Part shown: piece by piece, positions 14,409 to 22,905 of the stretch
How positions within the stretch are numbered: the first letter of the stretch is position 1
How the letters are laid out: every line of letters begins with the position of its first letter
Position numbers and translations under genes: made by a program
Notes under the pieces: model-generated
Seen by the model: only the letters and a program-made list of their open reading frames with translations
Told to the model about the DNA's origin: nothing
The model's database searches: none
NCBI GenBank assembly: GCA_903873955.1
Contig: CAIQQL010000022.1
Location: forward strand, 1-29,183
Direction of reading: 5' to 3'
Length of the DNA: 29,183 bases
Source: an uncultured archaeon
Lineage (GTDB): Archaea; Nanobdellota; Nanobdellia; Pacearchaeales; GW2011-AR1

Positions 14409-15088
14409 GGGAACAGAAACCAGTCATATTCTTGGACAACATCTGGAAGGTCTATCAGGTCGGTGATGTCAAGGTCGAGGCGTTGCGCGGAGTCACCATC
14501 ACCATCAAGACGGGAGAGTTTGTCGCGATCACGGGGCCTTCAGGGTCGGGCAAAAGCACGATGATGAACATGGTCGGGGCATTGGACATGCCCACAAAGG
14601 GCGCCATCTATCTTGACGGCAAAGACATCTCAAAACTGCATGAGTCAGACCTTGCCGAGATCCGAGGAAAAAAGATAGGCTTTGTCTTCCAGCAGTTCAA
14701 CCTGATCTCAACACTGACTGCCCTTGAGAATGTCATGCTCCCCATGGAATTCCAGGATGCCAATGACGCCAAGACAAAAGCCATTGCAGCACTTGAGCGC
14801 GTAGGATTGAAGGATCGTATGCATCATAAACCCAAAGAGCTCTCAGGCGGTCAGCAACAAAGGGTGGCAATAGCCCGTGCGATCTCCACTGACCCTGAAG
14901 TCATCCTGGCAGATGAACCTACAGGAAATCTTGACAGCAAGACCGGCAGGGAGATCATGGGTCTCTTTGAAAAGTTGCATGACCAAGGCAAGACCATTGT
15001 CCTCATAACCCATGACCTGAAACTTGTCGAATATGGAGAAAGGATTATAAAGCTAGCAGACGGTCAATTAGCAAGAGGTTCAAAATGA
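14399..15088 (+). CDS. ABC transporter ATPase, MacB/LolD type (229 aa)
   Basis: This nucleotide-binding subunit powers a MacB/LolD-type transporter. Walker A is GPSGSGKST (about 46-54), the Q-loop lies in FVFQQFNLISTLTALENV, the signature is LSGGQQQRVAIARA and Walker B is VILADEPTGNLDS, with the switch His in LITHD. MacB- and LolD-type ATPases drive conformational change in an extracytoplasmic permease domain. The start overlaps padR by 10 nt, and the stop overlaps the exported protein gene in ATGA. ATG 14405 is an alternative start. The partner permease is at 16036. Confidence 0.94.
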   Translation: MQMREQKPVIFLDNIWKVYQVGDVKVEALRGVTITIKTGEFVAITGPSGSGKSTMMNMVGALDMPTKGAIYLDGKDISKLHESDLAEIRGKKIGFVFQQFNLISTLTALENVMLPMEFQDANDAKTKAIAALERVGLKDRMHHKPKELSGGQQQRVAIARAISTDPEVILADEPTGNLDSKTGREIMGLFEKLHDQGKTIVLITHDLKLVEYGERIIKLADGQLARGSK

Positions 15089-16026
15089 GAGTACAATTTT
15101 TAGTCGCTGTCCTTTCGGTTTTTATCATGTCCATCTTTGCCCAGGCATTCATTGCCTCTGCAACGATGCTCGAGACCCCTGTGGACAACTCCTATTCTTC
15201 AACAACCCCCCTCACCCCAACATTTGTCGTACAGACCATAAAGTATGACCCTTATCCTGTGAATCCTGGACAATGGTTCGATCTTTGGGTCAAAGTGCAA
15301 AATGTCGGACAGGACAGTGCACCAGACGCCAGGTTCATCCTTATCCCAGAATATCCTTTCACTTCCAATGATACCCTTGTACGAGATTATGGAAACCTCC
15401 CTGGAACCTCGGAAGCATATAAGGTAGACAAGACCAATGATGCAACAACCGTCATCCTCAAATACCGAATCAGAGTCGCTGACAATGCCCCAGAGGGCAG
15501 CAACAGCACCTTGAAGTTTGCGACCATGACAGACAAGACCCAGGGGTCCCAGGTCGTACAGAAACTTCCTGTCACCGTAGGAAAAACAAAGACCGATTTT
15601 GATGTGGTCATGCAAGATTCCACTGCCCAGGGAACCTCTTTTGCGATTGCGAACACAGGACAAAATCCAGCAACAGCAGTCACCTTCTCGGTTGATGCTC
15701 AGACTGGAGTCACCGTCACCGGAGCAAGATCCTCTATCTTGGGCAATCTTGCGACAGGGGATTTCACCACAGTCACCTTCCAGATAGGCTCCAATCCTAG
15801 CCTGCAGGAAATCAAGATCCGTGTCGATTATACTGACATTGTCGGCGTAAGAAACTCCATTGTCAAGGTCGTCCCGGTTTCAATTGCAAGCAGCGCCTCC
15901 ACAATAAAGACCGCGACCAAGAGCACAACCTCAGCATACACTGCTTATCTTCCTTATCTTATCGGTCTGATCTTAGGGATCATCCTGATGGTCATCTATG
16001 GGAAATTCAGGAAGAAGAAAAATTAA
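15085..16026 (+). CDS. exported, C-terminally anchored CARDB/NEW3-like protein in the ABC operon (313 aa)
   Basis: The N-terminus (VQFLVAVLSVFIMSIFAQAF) is a signal peptide. The middle holds two beta-sandwich-like repeats of adhesion/CARDB type, for example YDPYPVNPGQWFDLWVKVQN and IANTGQNPATAVTFSVDA. YLPYLIGLILGIILMVIYG near residues 287-306 is a membrane anchor with a short basic tail inside. The protein would be displayed on the outer face next to the permease. It is joined to the ATPase by a 4-nt overlap and to the permease by a 9-nt gap, so it is likely a fixed partner of the transporter, perhaps a substrate-binding or periplasm-like adaptor. No enzyme motif is visible. Confidence 0.8.
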   Translation: MRVQFLVAVLSVFIMSIFAQAFIASATMLETPVDNSYSSTTPLTPTFVVQTIKYDPYPVNPGQWFDLWVKVQNVGQDSAPDARFILIPEYPFTSNDTLVRDYGNLPGTSEAYKVDKTNDATTVILKYRIRVADNAPEGSNSTLKFATMTDKTQGSQVVQKLPVTVGKTKTDFDVVMQDSTAQGTSFAIANTGQNPATAVTFSVDAQTGVTVTGARSSILGNLATGDFTTVTFQIGSNPSLQEIKIRVDYTDIVGVRNSIVKVVPVSIASSASTIKTATKSTTSAYTAYLPYLIGLILGIILMVIYGKFRKKKN

Positions 16027-16035
16027 GGAGGCCTC

Positions 16036-17277
16036 ATGAAGCTCCATAAGATTCTGCGCCTTTCCCTTAATATGCTCCTACACAGTAAGCTACGAAGCTG
16101 GCTCACGGTTCTGGGAATATTCATTGGCGTCGCCGCAGTGGTCATTATCATCTCATTGGGACAAGGCCTGCAAAACAGCGTCAATTCACAGATTCAGGGA
16201 TTAGGGCAAGACGTCATCACCATCAGTTCAGGTTCTTCAAGGGCTTTTGGCGGAGGAGGAGAAGGCGGTTCAGCCATCACCAACATCCAGCCCCTTTCAG
16301 ACAAGGATATCCAGGCACTGCGTCTGGTCCCAGGCGTCAAATTCATCAACGGGATCATCAGTGGAAGGTCGACTGTGCGCTATCAAAGCGATATGGCAAC
16401 CATGTCCATCCAAGGTGAAGACCCTGCCCTTTTCAAGGAGTTCGTCACCACAGATATTGCCTCGGGGAGGGCACTGGCCCAGGGAGACACCAGGTCAGTT
16501 GTCATCGGCAACGGAGTCGCGGAAAAGACGTTCAAGAACAAACTGAGCGTAGGCTATCTCATCACTATCAACAACAAACCGTTCAGGGTCATAGGGATCC
16601 TGGTGCCATCCACCGGTTTCGGAGGATCTGACAACGGTATCTACATGTCGACCAAAGATGCCCGAGACGTCCTGAACAACACCGACACCCTCAAGGCAAA
16701 TGAATATTCCAGCCTCAGCGTTAAAGTCACGGACGCAAACTATGTCGAGACCACCAGCCTGAGCATTGAAAAGGCCCTGCAAAATTCCCACCATGTGACT
16801 GCAGACAAGGAGGATTTTTCCATCACCTCAGCACAGGCCTTGCAGCAACGATTCAGTTCCATCACCTCAGGCATCACCCTCTTTTTAGGGGTCATCGCAG
16901 CAGTTTCCTTGCTTGTCGGAGGCATAGGTGTCGCAAACACTATGTTCACATCAGTCCTTGAAAAGACCCGCGACATCGGTGTCATGAAAGCCATCGGCGC
17001 CAGGAACTTTGATATCCTGCTCATCTTCCTCTTCAATTCAGGCATGCTCGGTCTTGTCGGTGGCGCTTTAGGGATCCTTTTTGCGGTCGCAGTCTCGATC
17101 ATCCTTCCTTCCCTGGGGTTAAGCCTGGGCAATGGAAGCACCCTTGAGATCCCTATCAGCACAGGGCTCTCAGTCTTTGCTGTCGCCTTTTCCATAGGCA
17201 TCGGCATGTTCTTTGGCGCCATTCCTGCCTATCGGGCGTCAAAATTACGACCTGTAGAAGCATTGCGTTATGAATAA
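16036..17277 (+). CDS. ABC transporter permease, MacB/FtsX type (413 aa)
   Basis: The N-terminal helix (residues about 22-46, LTVLGIFIGVAAVVIIISLG) leads to a large extracytoplasmic MacB-PCD-like domain (about 50-275). Three C-terminal helices follow: GITLFLGVIAAVSLLVGGIG, LLIFLFNSGMLGLVGGALGI and TGLSVFAVAFSIGIGMFFGA. The conserved cytoplasmic loop RDIGVMKAIGARNFDIL and the end PAYRASKLRPVEALRYE are diagnostic. A Gly- and Ser-rich run (SGSSRAFGGGGEGGSA) is a flexible linker. AAGGAGG upstream is a strong ribosome site. With the ATPase and exported protein it forms a probable exporter or mechanotransmission complex. Confidence 0.93.
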   Translation: MKLHKILRLSLNMLLHSKLRSWLTVLGIFIGVAAVVIIISLGQGLQNSVNSQIQGLGQDVITISSGSSRAFGGGGEGGSAITNIQPLSDKDIQALRLVPGVKFINGIISGRSTVRYQSDMATMSIQGEDPALFKEFVTTDIASGRALAQGDTRSVVIGNGVAEKTFKNKLSVGYLITINNKPFRVIGILVPSTGFGGSDNGIYMSTKDARDVLNNTDTLKANEYSSLSVKVTDANYVETTSLSIEKALQNSHHVTADKEDFSITSAQALQQRFSSITSGITLFLGVIAAVSLLVGGIGVANTMFTSVLEKTRDIGVMKAIGARNFDILLIFLFNSGMLGLVGGALGILFAVAVSIILPSLGLSLGNGSTLEIPISTGLSVFAVAFSIGIGMFFGAIPAYRASKLRPVEALRYE

Positions 17278-17332
17278 GATACGGCAAAGGGTTTAAATCC
17301 TATAATCGCCTGATGTTATGAGGAGGTGATAC

Positions 17333-17521
17333 ATGATTTTCGGACCATTTGGAGGTATACTTTGGCTTTTAGGTATAGTCTGTGCTATACTTGTCATCGT
17401 TGATGTGTTTACAAAACAAAAGAAGATGTCTGTCGAGAAAAAAGTCCTTTGGACTGTCTTTGCCGTCCTCTTCAGCATCATCACGGCCATTGTCTATTAC
17501 TTCGTTGTAAAAAAGAAGTAA
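17333..17521 (+). CDS. small two-helix membrane protein (62 aa)
   Basis: Two hydrophobic helices (GGILWLLGIVCAILVIVDVF and VLWTVFAVLFSIITAIVYYF) flank a short basic loop, with a KKK tail. This resembles the small phospholipase-D-nuclease-N-terminal-like membrane proteins, whose function is uncertain. It has an almost perfect anti-16S match, AGGAGGTGAT at 17321-17330, and a TTTAAATC box at 17291-17298, so it is its own transcription unit with strong translation signals. Confidence 0.75.
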   Translation: MIFGPFGGILWLLGIVCAILVIVDVFTKQKKMSVEKKVLWTVFAVLFSIITAIVYYFVVKKK

Positions 17522-17583
17522 ATTCCAGATAGTGGATAAAAACTGCCTATGCTAAACGCCCTAGGCAAGCCTTTTCACCTTCC

Positions 17584-17627
17584 TTTTTTTTAGAACAATA
17601 ATAAAAAAATAAAAATAATTTAAAAAA
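17584..17627. terminator. oligo-T terminators between convergent genes
   Basis: An eight-T run at 17584-17591 follows the plus-strand gene. A/T-only tracts at 17597-17627 read as oligo-T on the minus strand after the zinc protein gene. Archaeal termination uses such T tracts. Confidence 0.4.
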
Positions 17628-17642
17628 ACTAAGAATTAATTC

Positions 17643-17819
17643 TTAAATTTTTTTATGCTTAGAGTAGCATTCTTTGCAATAGACTGGTCTGTCTTGTGCA
17701 GGCTTGAATGGCACTTCGCATTCTTGCTTGCAATCGGCACAAATTGCCTTATGCATTTCTCTAGGCTGATTGGAGAACCTAAATCCTCCACCGCGGTTTC
17801 CACCGCCAAATCTTCCCAT
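17643..17819 (-). CDS. small zinc-binding protein with Gly/Arg-rich N-terminus (58 aa)
   Basis: The N-terminus MGRFGGGNRGGGFRF is RGG-like and may bind nucleic acid. The C-terminal part is HKAICADCKQECEVPFKP ... RPVYCKECYSKH, a C-x2-C ... C-x2-C zinc knuckle of the CxxC-x17-CxxC type that I associate with small proteins of uncultivated archaea and bacteria. I chose ATG 17819 because AGGAGG precedes it by a few nt; a longer in-frame reading adds a non-conserved hydrophobic stretch. Function is unknown. Confidence 0.78.
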   Translation of the reverse strand: MGRFGGGNRGGGFRFSNQPREMHKAICADCKQECEVPFKPAQDRPVYCKECYSKHKKI

Positions 17820-17928
17820 GTAATATCCTCCTGGTTGTATGTATTTAGTTAAGAGGATAGAAAAAGACATTACTCTCAGTCTATCTCTAATTACCCATAC
17901 AAAAGTGACTATATAAAGGTACGTATTA

Positions 17929-18588
17929 TCAATTCTGTTTAGTAAACGTCTCGTTTAACGAAGCAGGGTCCCAGACCCGTGCCCTGTTCTTGGTAACCTT
18001 GACCATGACCTCTTCTTCGATATCAAAACCATCCCTGGATGCAACTGCCGCACAATATTGGGCAATCCAGACCAGTCCTTCTCTGAACAGGGCCAGATTC
18101 TTGTGCCGGTAATGGTCATGGGCCTCATAGGTTTTTCCCAGGACCTGAAACATCCTGCGGCTAAAATCCTGGATTGGCGGCATGGGACCTTGATATTGAG
18201 TATATTCCGGGGGAAAAGAAATATCAAATATACCTCCCAGATGCAAAGTCCTTTGGAGAGTATCTCCCCATTCTTCCCGGTAATTATCCCGCTCAGGAAA
18301 AGAACCCTGATAACCAGTTTCCCTATTAGGGTCATAGAACGGTCGGGTCATGAGGAATTCCTCATCTCCTCCAAGATGCCTCCATATGTCCTCCAGTCGG
18401 TTTTTTTGTTGTGTAATAGCGATGAATGCTTCATTGACTTCAGAACCGATCAGCAGTATTTTTTCAGGAACATTGACTTCCGCGGGTCTGGTCCCAAAAC
18501 CTTTCGCTGCTGCCTGTTGCATGATATGCTTTTTTAATTCTTCATACCTGACGGGTTTGAATTGAGGTTCGGTGTACCAGCGGTGCAT
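17929..18588 (-). CDS. MazG-like nucleotide pyrophosphohydrolase with insertion (219 aa)
   Basis: All-alpha NTP pyrophosphohydrolases (MazG, dUTPase-like) remove pyrophosphate from nucleotides. The metal-binding pair is present: SEVNEAF (Glu50, Glu53) and EEWGDTLQRTLHLGGI (Glu106, Asp109). The C-terminal helix FDIEEEVMVKVTKNRARVWD is typical. About 50 residues between the two acidic motifs, and a longer stretch (EYTQYQGPMPPIQDFSRRMF) after the second, are larger than in the minimal family, so it may be a divergent branch. I chose ATG 18588 since a TTAAAT box lies about 25 nt before it; GTG 18609 is the alternative. The gene stands alone. Substrate is unknown. Confidence 0.75.
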   Translation of the reverse strand: MHRWYTEPQFKPVRYEELKKHIMQQAAAKGFGTRPAEVNVPEKILLIGSEVNEAFIAITQQKNRLEDIWRHLGGDEEFLMTRPFYDPNRETGYQGSFPERDNYREEWGDTLQRTLHLGGIFDISFPPEYTQYQGPMPPIQDFSRRMFQVLGKTYEAHDHYRHKNLALFREGLVWIAQYCAAVASRDGFDIEEEVMVKVTKNRARVWDPASLNETFTKQN

Positions 18589-18762
18589 TTTCTTCCAAAT
18601 CCAAGTCACTATTTAATATTTTATGTGAAGGGTGAGGGGTTTTTATCGTTTTTGTTGCCAATTCATCCATAACCTAATTACGGTTAAGGATATGGACTTC
18701 TTGGCAAAAGAGTTAAAGACTGCCTTTCCATGAACACACCCGTACATCTACGGCAGAAGATG

Positions 18763-18771
18763 TTTTAAATA
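18763..18771 (+). promoter_or_regulatory. TATA box of the Ca2+/H+ antiporter gene
   Basis: TTTTAAATA is centred about 25 nt before the ATG at 18791, giving a leaderless transcript. Confidence 0.45.
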
Positions 18772-18790
18772 AGAAATCATAAAGATCACT

Positions 18791-19825
18791 ATGAAAAACC
18801 AGATCTATTTCGCCCTGACAGGTTTTGTCCTGACCCTGCTTGCAGTAGGTTTGCAGTTCCCCCTACTCTTAACCTTCCTATTCATTGTTATCACCTTAAT
18901 CTCCGGCTCACGCCTGTTAGGAGACGCCACTGAAGAGCTTGCAAACTACTATTCCCCCACCTTAGGAGGATTGCTTAATGCTACATTAGGAAACCTGGCA
19001 GAGCTTATCATAGCCTTTTTTGCCATCAAAGAAGGATTGATCACCGTTGTCAAAGCCTCGCTCACCGGTTCCATCATAGGAAACATCCTCCTGGTGTTTG
19101 GATGTGCAGTATTCATTGGAGGAATCAAATTCAAGGAGATGAGATTGACCGCTCACGAATCAGCCATGAGTTCCACTATGCTCCTGATAGCGGCAATACT
19201 CTTATTGGTCCCTTCTTTTCTGTTCCTTTTCAATGAGCAACAGTATAGCTCAGTCGTAAGTTATACGGCAGCAGCCTTATTGTTTATCCTTTACCTATGC
19301 TCTATCCTGTTTTCTTTGTATACCCATAAGGAATATTTCCTTTCCAACAGCCATGAAAATCCTACCATGAAAAAGAAGACTGCTCTTCTCCTGATGATAG
19401 GGTCAATCATTGTCCTCGTCATAACGAGCGAGCTCTTTGCCGCAAGACTTGAGGCGATAGCCCATACGTTAGCATTTGGGGAGCTCTTCATCGGAGCGAT
19501 TCTCGTGGGCGTTGTAGGAAATGCCGCTGAGCACCTTGGAGTGATCCAATTTGCCCGCAAGAACAAAATGAGCCTTGCGTTCAACACCGCAATCGGTTCT
19601 GCGCTGCAGGTCGCCATGTTCGTAGCCCCCTTATTGGTATTCATGTCCGCATTCTTGGGTCATACACTCGACCTCGTCTTCTTGCCTATTGAAATAGGGG
19701 CAATCTTCCTTTCCGTCATTTTGATCAAAGAAATCGCCCAGGATGGCATGGTCAACTGGCTTGAAGGGTTACAGCTGATCATATTGTATGTAATCCTTGC
19801 CATAGTGTTCTTTTTTTATCATTAA
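18791..19825 (+). CDS. cax: Ca2+/H+ antiporter, CaCA superfamily (344 aa)
   Basis: This is a polytopic transporter with about ten or eleven hydrophobic helices. The two alpha repeats are clear: GGLLNATLGNLAELIIAFFA and GVVGNAAEHLGVIQFARKNK, with the acidic residues that bind the cation. LAFNTAIGSALQVAMFVAPLLV and GSIIGNILLVFG are further family elements. It exports Ca2+ in exchange for protons. Length is slightly short of yeast VCX1 but typical of prokaryotes. It is monocistronic or leads to the small membrane protein gene 76 nt downstream, which has its own promoter. Confidence 0.92.
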   Translation: MKNQIYFALTGFVLTLLAVGLQFPLLLTFLFIVITLISGSRLLGDATEELANYYSPTLGGLLNATLGNLAELIIAFFAIKEGLITVVKASLTGSIIGNILLVFGCAVFIGGIKFKEMRLTAHESAMSSTMLLIAAILLLVPSFLFLFNEQQYSSVVSYTAAALLFILYLCSILFSLYTHKEYFLSNSHENPTMKKKTALLLMIGSIIVLVITSELFAARLEAIAHTLAFGELFIGAILVGVVGNAAEHLGVIQFARKNKMSLAFNTAIGSALQVAMFVAPLLVFMSAFLGHTLDLVFLPIEIGAIFLSVILIKEIAQDGMVNWLEGLQLIILYVILAIVFFFYH

Positions 19826-19901
19826 TCCAGGAAAGATATCTTCCAAAAACAAAGAAGATCAAGAGAAAAGTTAAATACCTGTCCAGCATTAAGCATATAC
19901 C

Positions 19902-20213
19902 ATGGACCTAGATCCGATAATGATCCTCTTATATTTCGTTTGTGCTGCCGTATTAATAGTCCTTAAAATTATGAGCTGGTCAATAGGAGTCAATATCTCA
20001 AACGCCTTAAAGGGAAAAACGCTTCCCGCTGGATACATCAACACTTCAAACCTGATCATAGGATATAGCTTTTTAGATGAGAGCATCATCGCTCAGTTAC
20101 CAAAAGAACTTCGCAAGGATATCCAGAAGAAGAAAAGCATCGATCAGGCCACCCTCATTTCGTTCTGTATTCTTTTTTTACTCATCCTCCTGCATCTTTT
20201 GTCAGGTTGGTAA
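19902..20213 (+). CDS. small membrane protein with two helices (103 aa)
   Basis: One helix at the N-terminus (ILLYFVCAAVLIVLKIMSW) and one at the C-terminus (LISFCILFLLILLHLLSG) flank a soluble loop of about 50 residues (NISNALKGKTLPAGYINTSN ... QLPKELRKDIQKKKSID). GTTAAATA at 19870-19877 is about 28 nt upstream, so it is leaderless. The family is not recognised. The GH1 gene starts 20 nt after its stop, which suggests cotranscription. Confidence 0.65.
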   Translation: MDLDPIMILLYFVCAAVLIVLKIMSWSIGVNISNALKGKTLPAGYINTSNLIIGYSFLDESIIAQLPKELRKDIQKKKSIDQATLISFCILFLLILLHLLSGW

Positions 20214-20232
20214 TCCTGCCTCTTAAAAAAAT

Positions 20233-21414
20233 ATGAAAAAAACATTTCCAAAACAGTTTCTTTGGGGAACGTCGACGGCCGCATGCCAGATTGAGTCCAC
20301 CAAAGGAACATCCTGGTACGGCCTAGAGACCAGAGATCAGACTTCTGTCGATAAAAATATAGAGCATGACCGTTATCGAACAGAAGATGCAAAGATCATC
20401 ACCGGTCTTGGCAATGCGTACCGATTCAATCCAGACTGGGCAAAACTGCAAAGAGCCCCTTTCGGGAAGTTGAATCCTTCGGCCGTGAAAGATTACAGGA
20501 ACTTTTTAGAAATACTAAAGTCCAAGGGAATGCATGTCATGCTCACCTTACATCATTTTGCAAATCCCGACTGGTTTGAGACTGCAGGGTCATGGCAATC
20601 CTCCCAAGCCCCGATGATATTTTCAGATTATGCAACAAAGATGGCCCAGGCATTCGGAGACCAGGTCGATAGTTGGATCACCATCAATGAACCGACCTCT
20701 TCAGCGTTTCTCGGATATTTTTTAGGATACTTCCCGCCCCATAAAAAAAGCATACTGGCAACATTGGAGGTACTCAATCGACAAAAAGCAGCCCATAGAT
20801 TAGCATATGATGCTTTGAAGGAGCAGGATGCAAAAAAACCCGTCGGAGTCTCTAATTCTACAATGGACTTCCAGGCAGCATCTTTGTTAGGACATGCTTC
20901 TGCAGGCATCTTCAGAAAAATCCATATGGAATGGGTACCTGACCTATTTTTACCTGCAGACTTCATGGGAATCAACTACTACGGGAGAATCCCTTTCACA
21001 CCCCTCCCCATATCTGAAGTGCAAAAGCCAGGGATACTCTCCAAGTTAGGAAGAGAGCATGACAAGATGTGGGAGTATTACCCGCAAGGTCTTGAGGAGG
21101 TGATCATAAAGATGTATCAAAGATATCAATTACCCATCATGATCACCGAGAATGGGTGTTGTACCGACAATGACCGGCAACGGATCCTCAGCATCCAGGA
21201 CCATCTTTCAGCAGTCCACAAGGCAATAGCCCAGGATATCCCCGTCCTCGGATATTTCCATTGGTCTACCTTTGACAACGTCGAGCATCATCTAGGGTCC
21301 AGCTTTAGATTCGGTCTTGTGCATGTTGACTATTCAACCATGGAACGAACCATAAAACCTTCAGGCAAGTTTTATGCGTCTGTTGCCAAGGAAAATATGA
21401 TCCATCTCCACTAG
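20233..21414 (+). CDS. glycoside hydrolase family 1 beta-glycosidase (393 aa)
   Basis: GH1 enzymes hydrolyse beta-glucosides or beta-galactosides with retention of configuration. The N-terminal FLWGTSTAACQIE is the family signature. The acid/base is Glu153 in TINEP and the nucleophile Glu306 in ITENG; GINYYGR and LHHFANPDWF are also in place. At 393 residues it is shorter than the usual 440-490, with loops around the active site trimmed. YRFNPDWAKL replaces the common YRFSxxWxRI. No signal peptide is visible, so it acts inside the cell. It would supply sugars for the ROK kinase and glycolysis genes nearby. Confidence 0.9.
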   Translation: MKKTFPKQFLWGTSTAACQIESTKGTSWYGLETRDQTSVDKNIEHDRYRTEDAKIITGLGNAYRFNPDWAKLQRAPFGKLNPSAVKDYRNFLEILKSKGMHVMLTLHHFANPDWFETAGSWQSSQAPMIFSDYATKMAQAFGDQVDSWITINEPTSSAFLGYFLGYFPPHKKSILATLEVLNRQKAAHRLAYDALKEQDAKKPVGVSNSTMDFQAASLLGHASAGIFRKIHMEWVPDLFLPADFMGINYYGRIPFTPLPISEVQKPGILSKLGREHDKMWEYYPQGLEEVIIKMYQRYQLPIMITENGCCTDNDRQRILSIQDHLSAVHKAIAQDIPVLGYFHWSTFDNVEHHLGSSFRFGLVHVDYSTMERTIKPSGKFYASVAKENMIHLH

Positions 21415-21495
21415 TTCAATAGGCAACCACGCTTATGTCACTTCATAGAGGTAATCTTTAAATACCTTTTTAGCCATACATAAGGACATTCTTCG

Positions 21496-22902
21496 ATGAA
21501 ACCGTTTAAAATTGTTGCAATTGATGATTGTCGCGATTTTTTAACCGCCTTAGAAATAACCGTTACAAAAAAGTTAGGCAGCAACTACACTTTCCAAGGG
21601 TTTGAATCCTTTCCCGGCATCGATGCCCTTACAGCGCAGGATCCTGGATTGCTCTTGTTGGACTACACCCTTCCAGGAAGGTTCACAGGACTGGATATTG
21701 CCCGTCAACTGCAAACAAACCCCACATTACACCGTGTGCCCCGAATCCTGATCACGGGGGCCGAACCTCGAGAAAGGATGAGAGTGGCAGATTTAGCCCT
21801 CCAGGATGGTGAAATCCTGCAGGGAATTCTCGTAAAAGCGGGAAGAGAATTTAATCTGGAAAGAATAATCCAGACCCATCAAAAGTTTCCCATGACCCTA
21901 GGGTTCTTAGGATTAGGCAAACTTGGCAGAGAGTGCCTTGCAGGAGTATTTGGCTATAACAAAGACATTCTAGAAAAGGCGATCGCTTATAGTCCTAGCG
22001 GAGCCCACAGTGAAGAGCTTACACGCCAAAGTACAGGTATTCGTTCATCACTCTTAAAATTTACAAGCACGCTTGAAGAGTTCATGTCCTATCAGCCAGA
22101 TGTCATCTTAAGTTCATTCTCATTAGGCAAAGCAGGAGTCCAGAACGCCCCAGGAAGAAACCAGCTCTGGAACGAAGAAGAGAAAGAGTGTCATAGCGCA
22201 GTCATCAGAGAAGTTTTCCGTTTAGAACAAGGATTAACAAAAAAACCGCTCTATATTGAAGCAGCAAATCCTGTAGGCATACGAACCGCCCATCTTTACA
22301 AATTAGGGATAGCAAAAGACCGTCTTACGGGACTGTCTGCTGTCGATACATTCAGAGTGAAAAGTTATCTTGAAGAGGCATATTTCAAACAGTATGGCAC
22401 CGCAGTCCCATTTGAGGACATCTCAGTACTTGTCGTCGGCCAACATGGACTCGAGGTCCCACTAAAAAATACTATCTCAATCCGCGGAAAATCCCTTGAG
22501 GAGCTAGGCATAAGCCTGGACATGGATGCGTTTACCCAAGGAATACGAGGTGAAGGAAAACTGGCAATGAGGGCCGTAGCCGCTCTTGAACAGATTGAAC
22601 AGACCGAAGCTGCCTATTATGAGGTACCGACTGCTTTTGTAGGGATGATGAAAGAGCTCTTCAGGCATAAGCAGCCTTCAATGTCGCTCTATGCATTTGG
22701 TGACCTCACGATAAAAACGGGAGGGATCACTATCCCTTATGCCTCATTATTTTTCAATGGACCTGTGGAACTCGAATATGCCCACAGGGCAATACATATA
22801 AAACCTAAAGTATTATCAAGAGAGCTGTTTACTTCTGCTGAACGTAGACTGTTTGTCAAAGAAGCGGTCTTTGAAGAAGGTCAACAGCGTAAATGCGCAT
22901 AA
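21496..22902 (+). CDS. fusion of response-regulator receiver domain and lactate/malate dehydrogenase-like domain (468 aa)
   Basis: Residues 1-125 are a CheY-like receiver with all phosphorylation residues: Asp10-Asp11, the acceptor Asp56 in LLLDYTLPG, Thr87 in ILITGA and Lys114 in LVKAG. Residues about 133-460 resemble NAD-dependent L-lactate/malate dehydrogenases: GFLGLGKLG (GxGxxG, 139-144), AANPVG (Asn258), VDTFRVKSYLEE (Asp284, Arg287) and VVGQHGLEVPL (catalytic His317). The usual GEHGDS is altered, and the Arg-containing substrate loop is divergent (AGVQNAPGRNQLW), so substrate or even activity is uncertain. A TATA box CTTTAAATA lies at 21456-21464. A TrmB-like regulator gene follows 3 nt later. 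I know of no characterised protein of this architecture. Confidence 0.85.
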   Translation: MKPFKIVAIDDCRDFLTALEITVTKKLGSNYTFQGFESFPGIDALTAQDPGLLLLDYTLPGRFTGLDIARQLQTNPTLHRVPRILITGAEPRERMRVADLALQDGEILQGILVKAGREFNLERIIQTHQKFPMTLGFLGLGKLGRECLAGVFGYNKDILEKAIAYSPSGAHSEELTRQSTGIRSSLLKFTSTLEEFMSYQPDVILSSFSLGKAGVQNAPGRNQLWNEEEKECHSAVIREVFRLEQGLTKKPLYIEAANPVGIRTAHLYKLGIAKDRLTGLSAVDTFRVKSYLEEAYFKQYGTAVPFEDISVLVVGQHGLEVPLKNTISIRGKSLEELGISLDMDAFTQGIRGEGKLAMRAVAALEQIEQTEAAYYEVPTAFVGMMKELFRHKQPSMSLYAFGDLTIKTGGITIPYASLFFNGPVELEYAHRAIHIKPKVLSRELFTSAERRLFVKEAVFEEGQQRKCA

Positions 22903-22905
22903 ACC

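Noticed and set aside
17955..18537. Alternative-frame ORFs across the MazG-like gene
   Set aside because: The 219-aa frame carries all metal-binding motifs; the others are overlaps without motifs.
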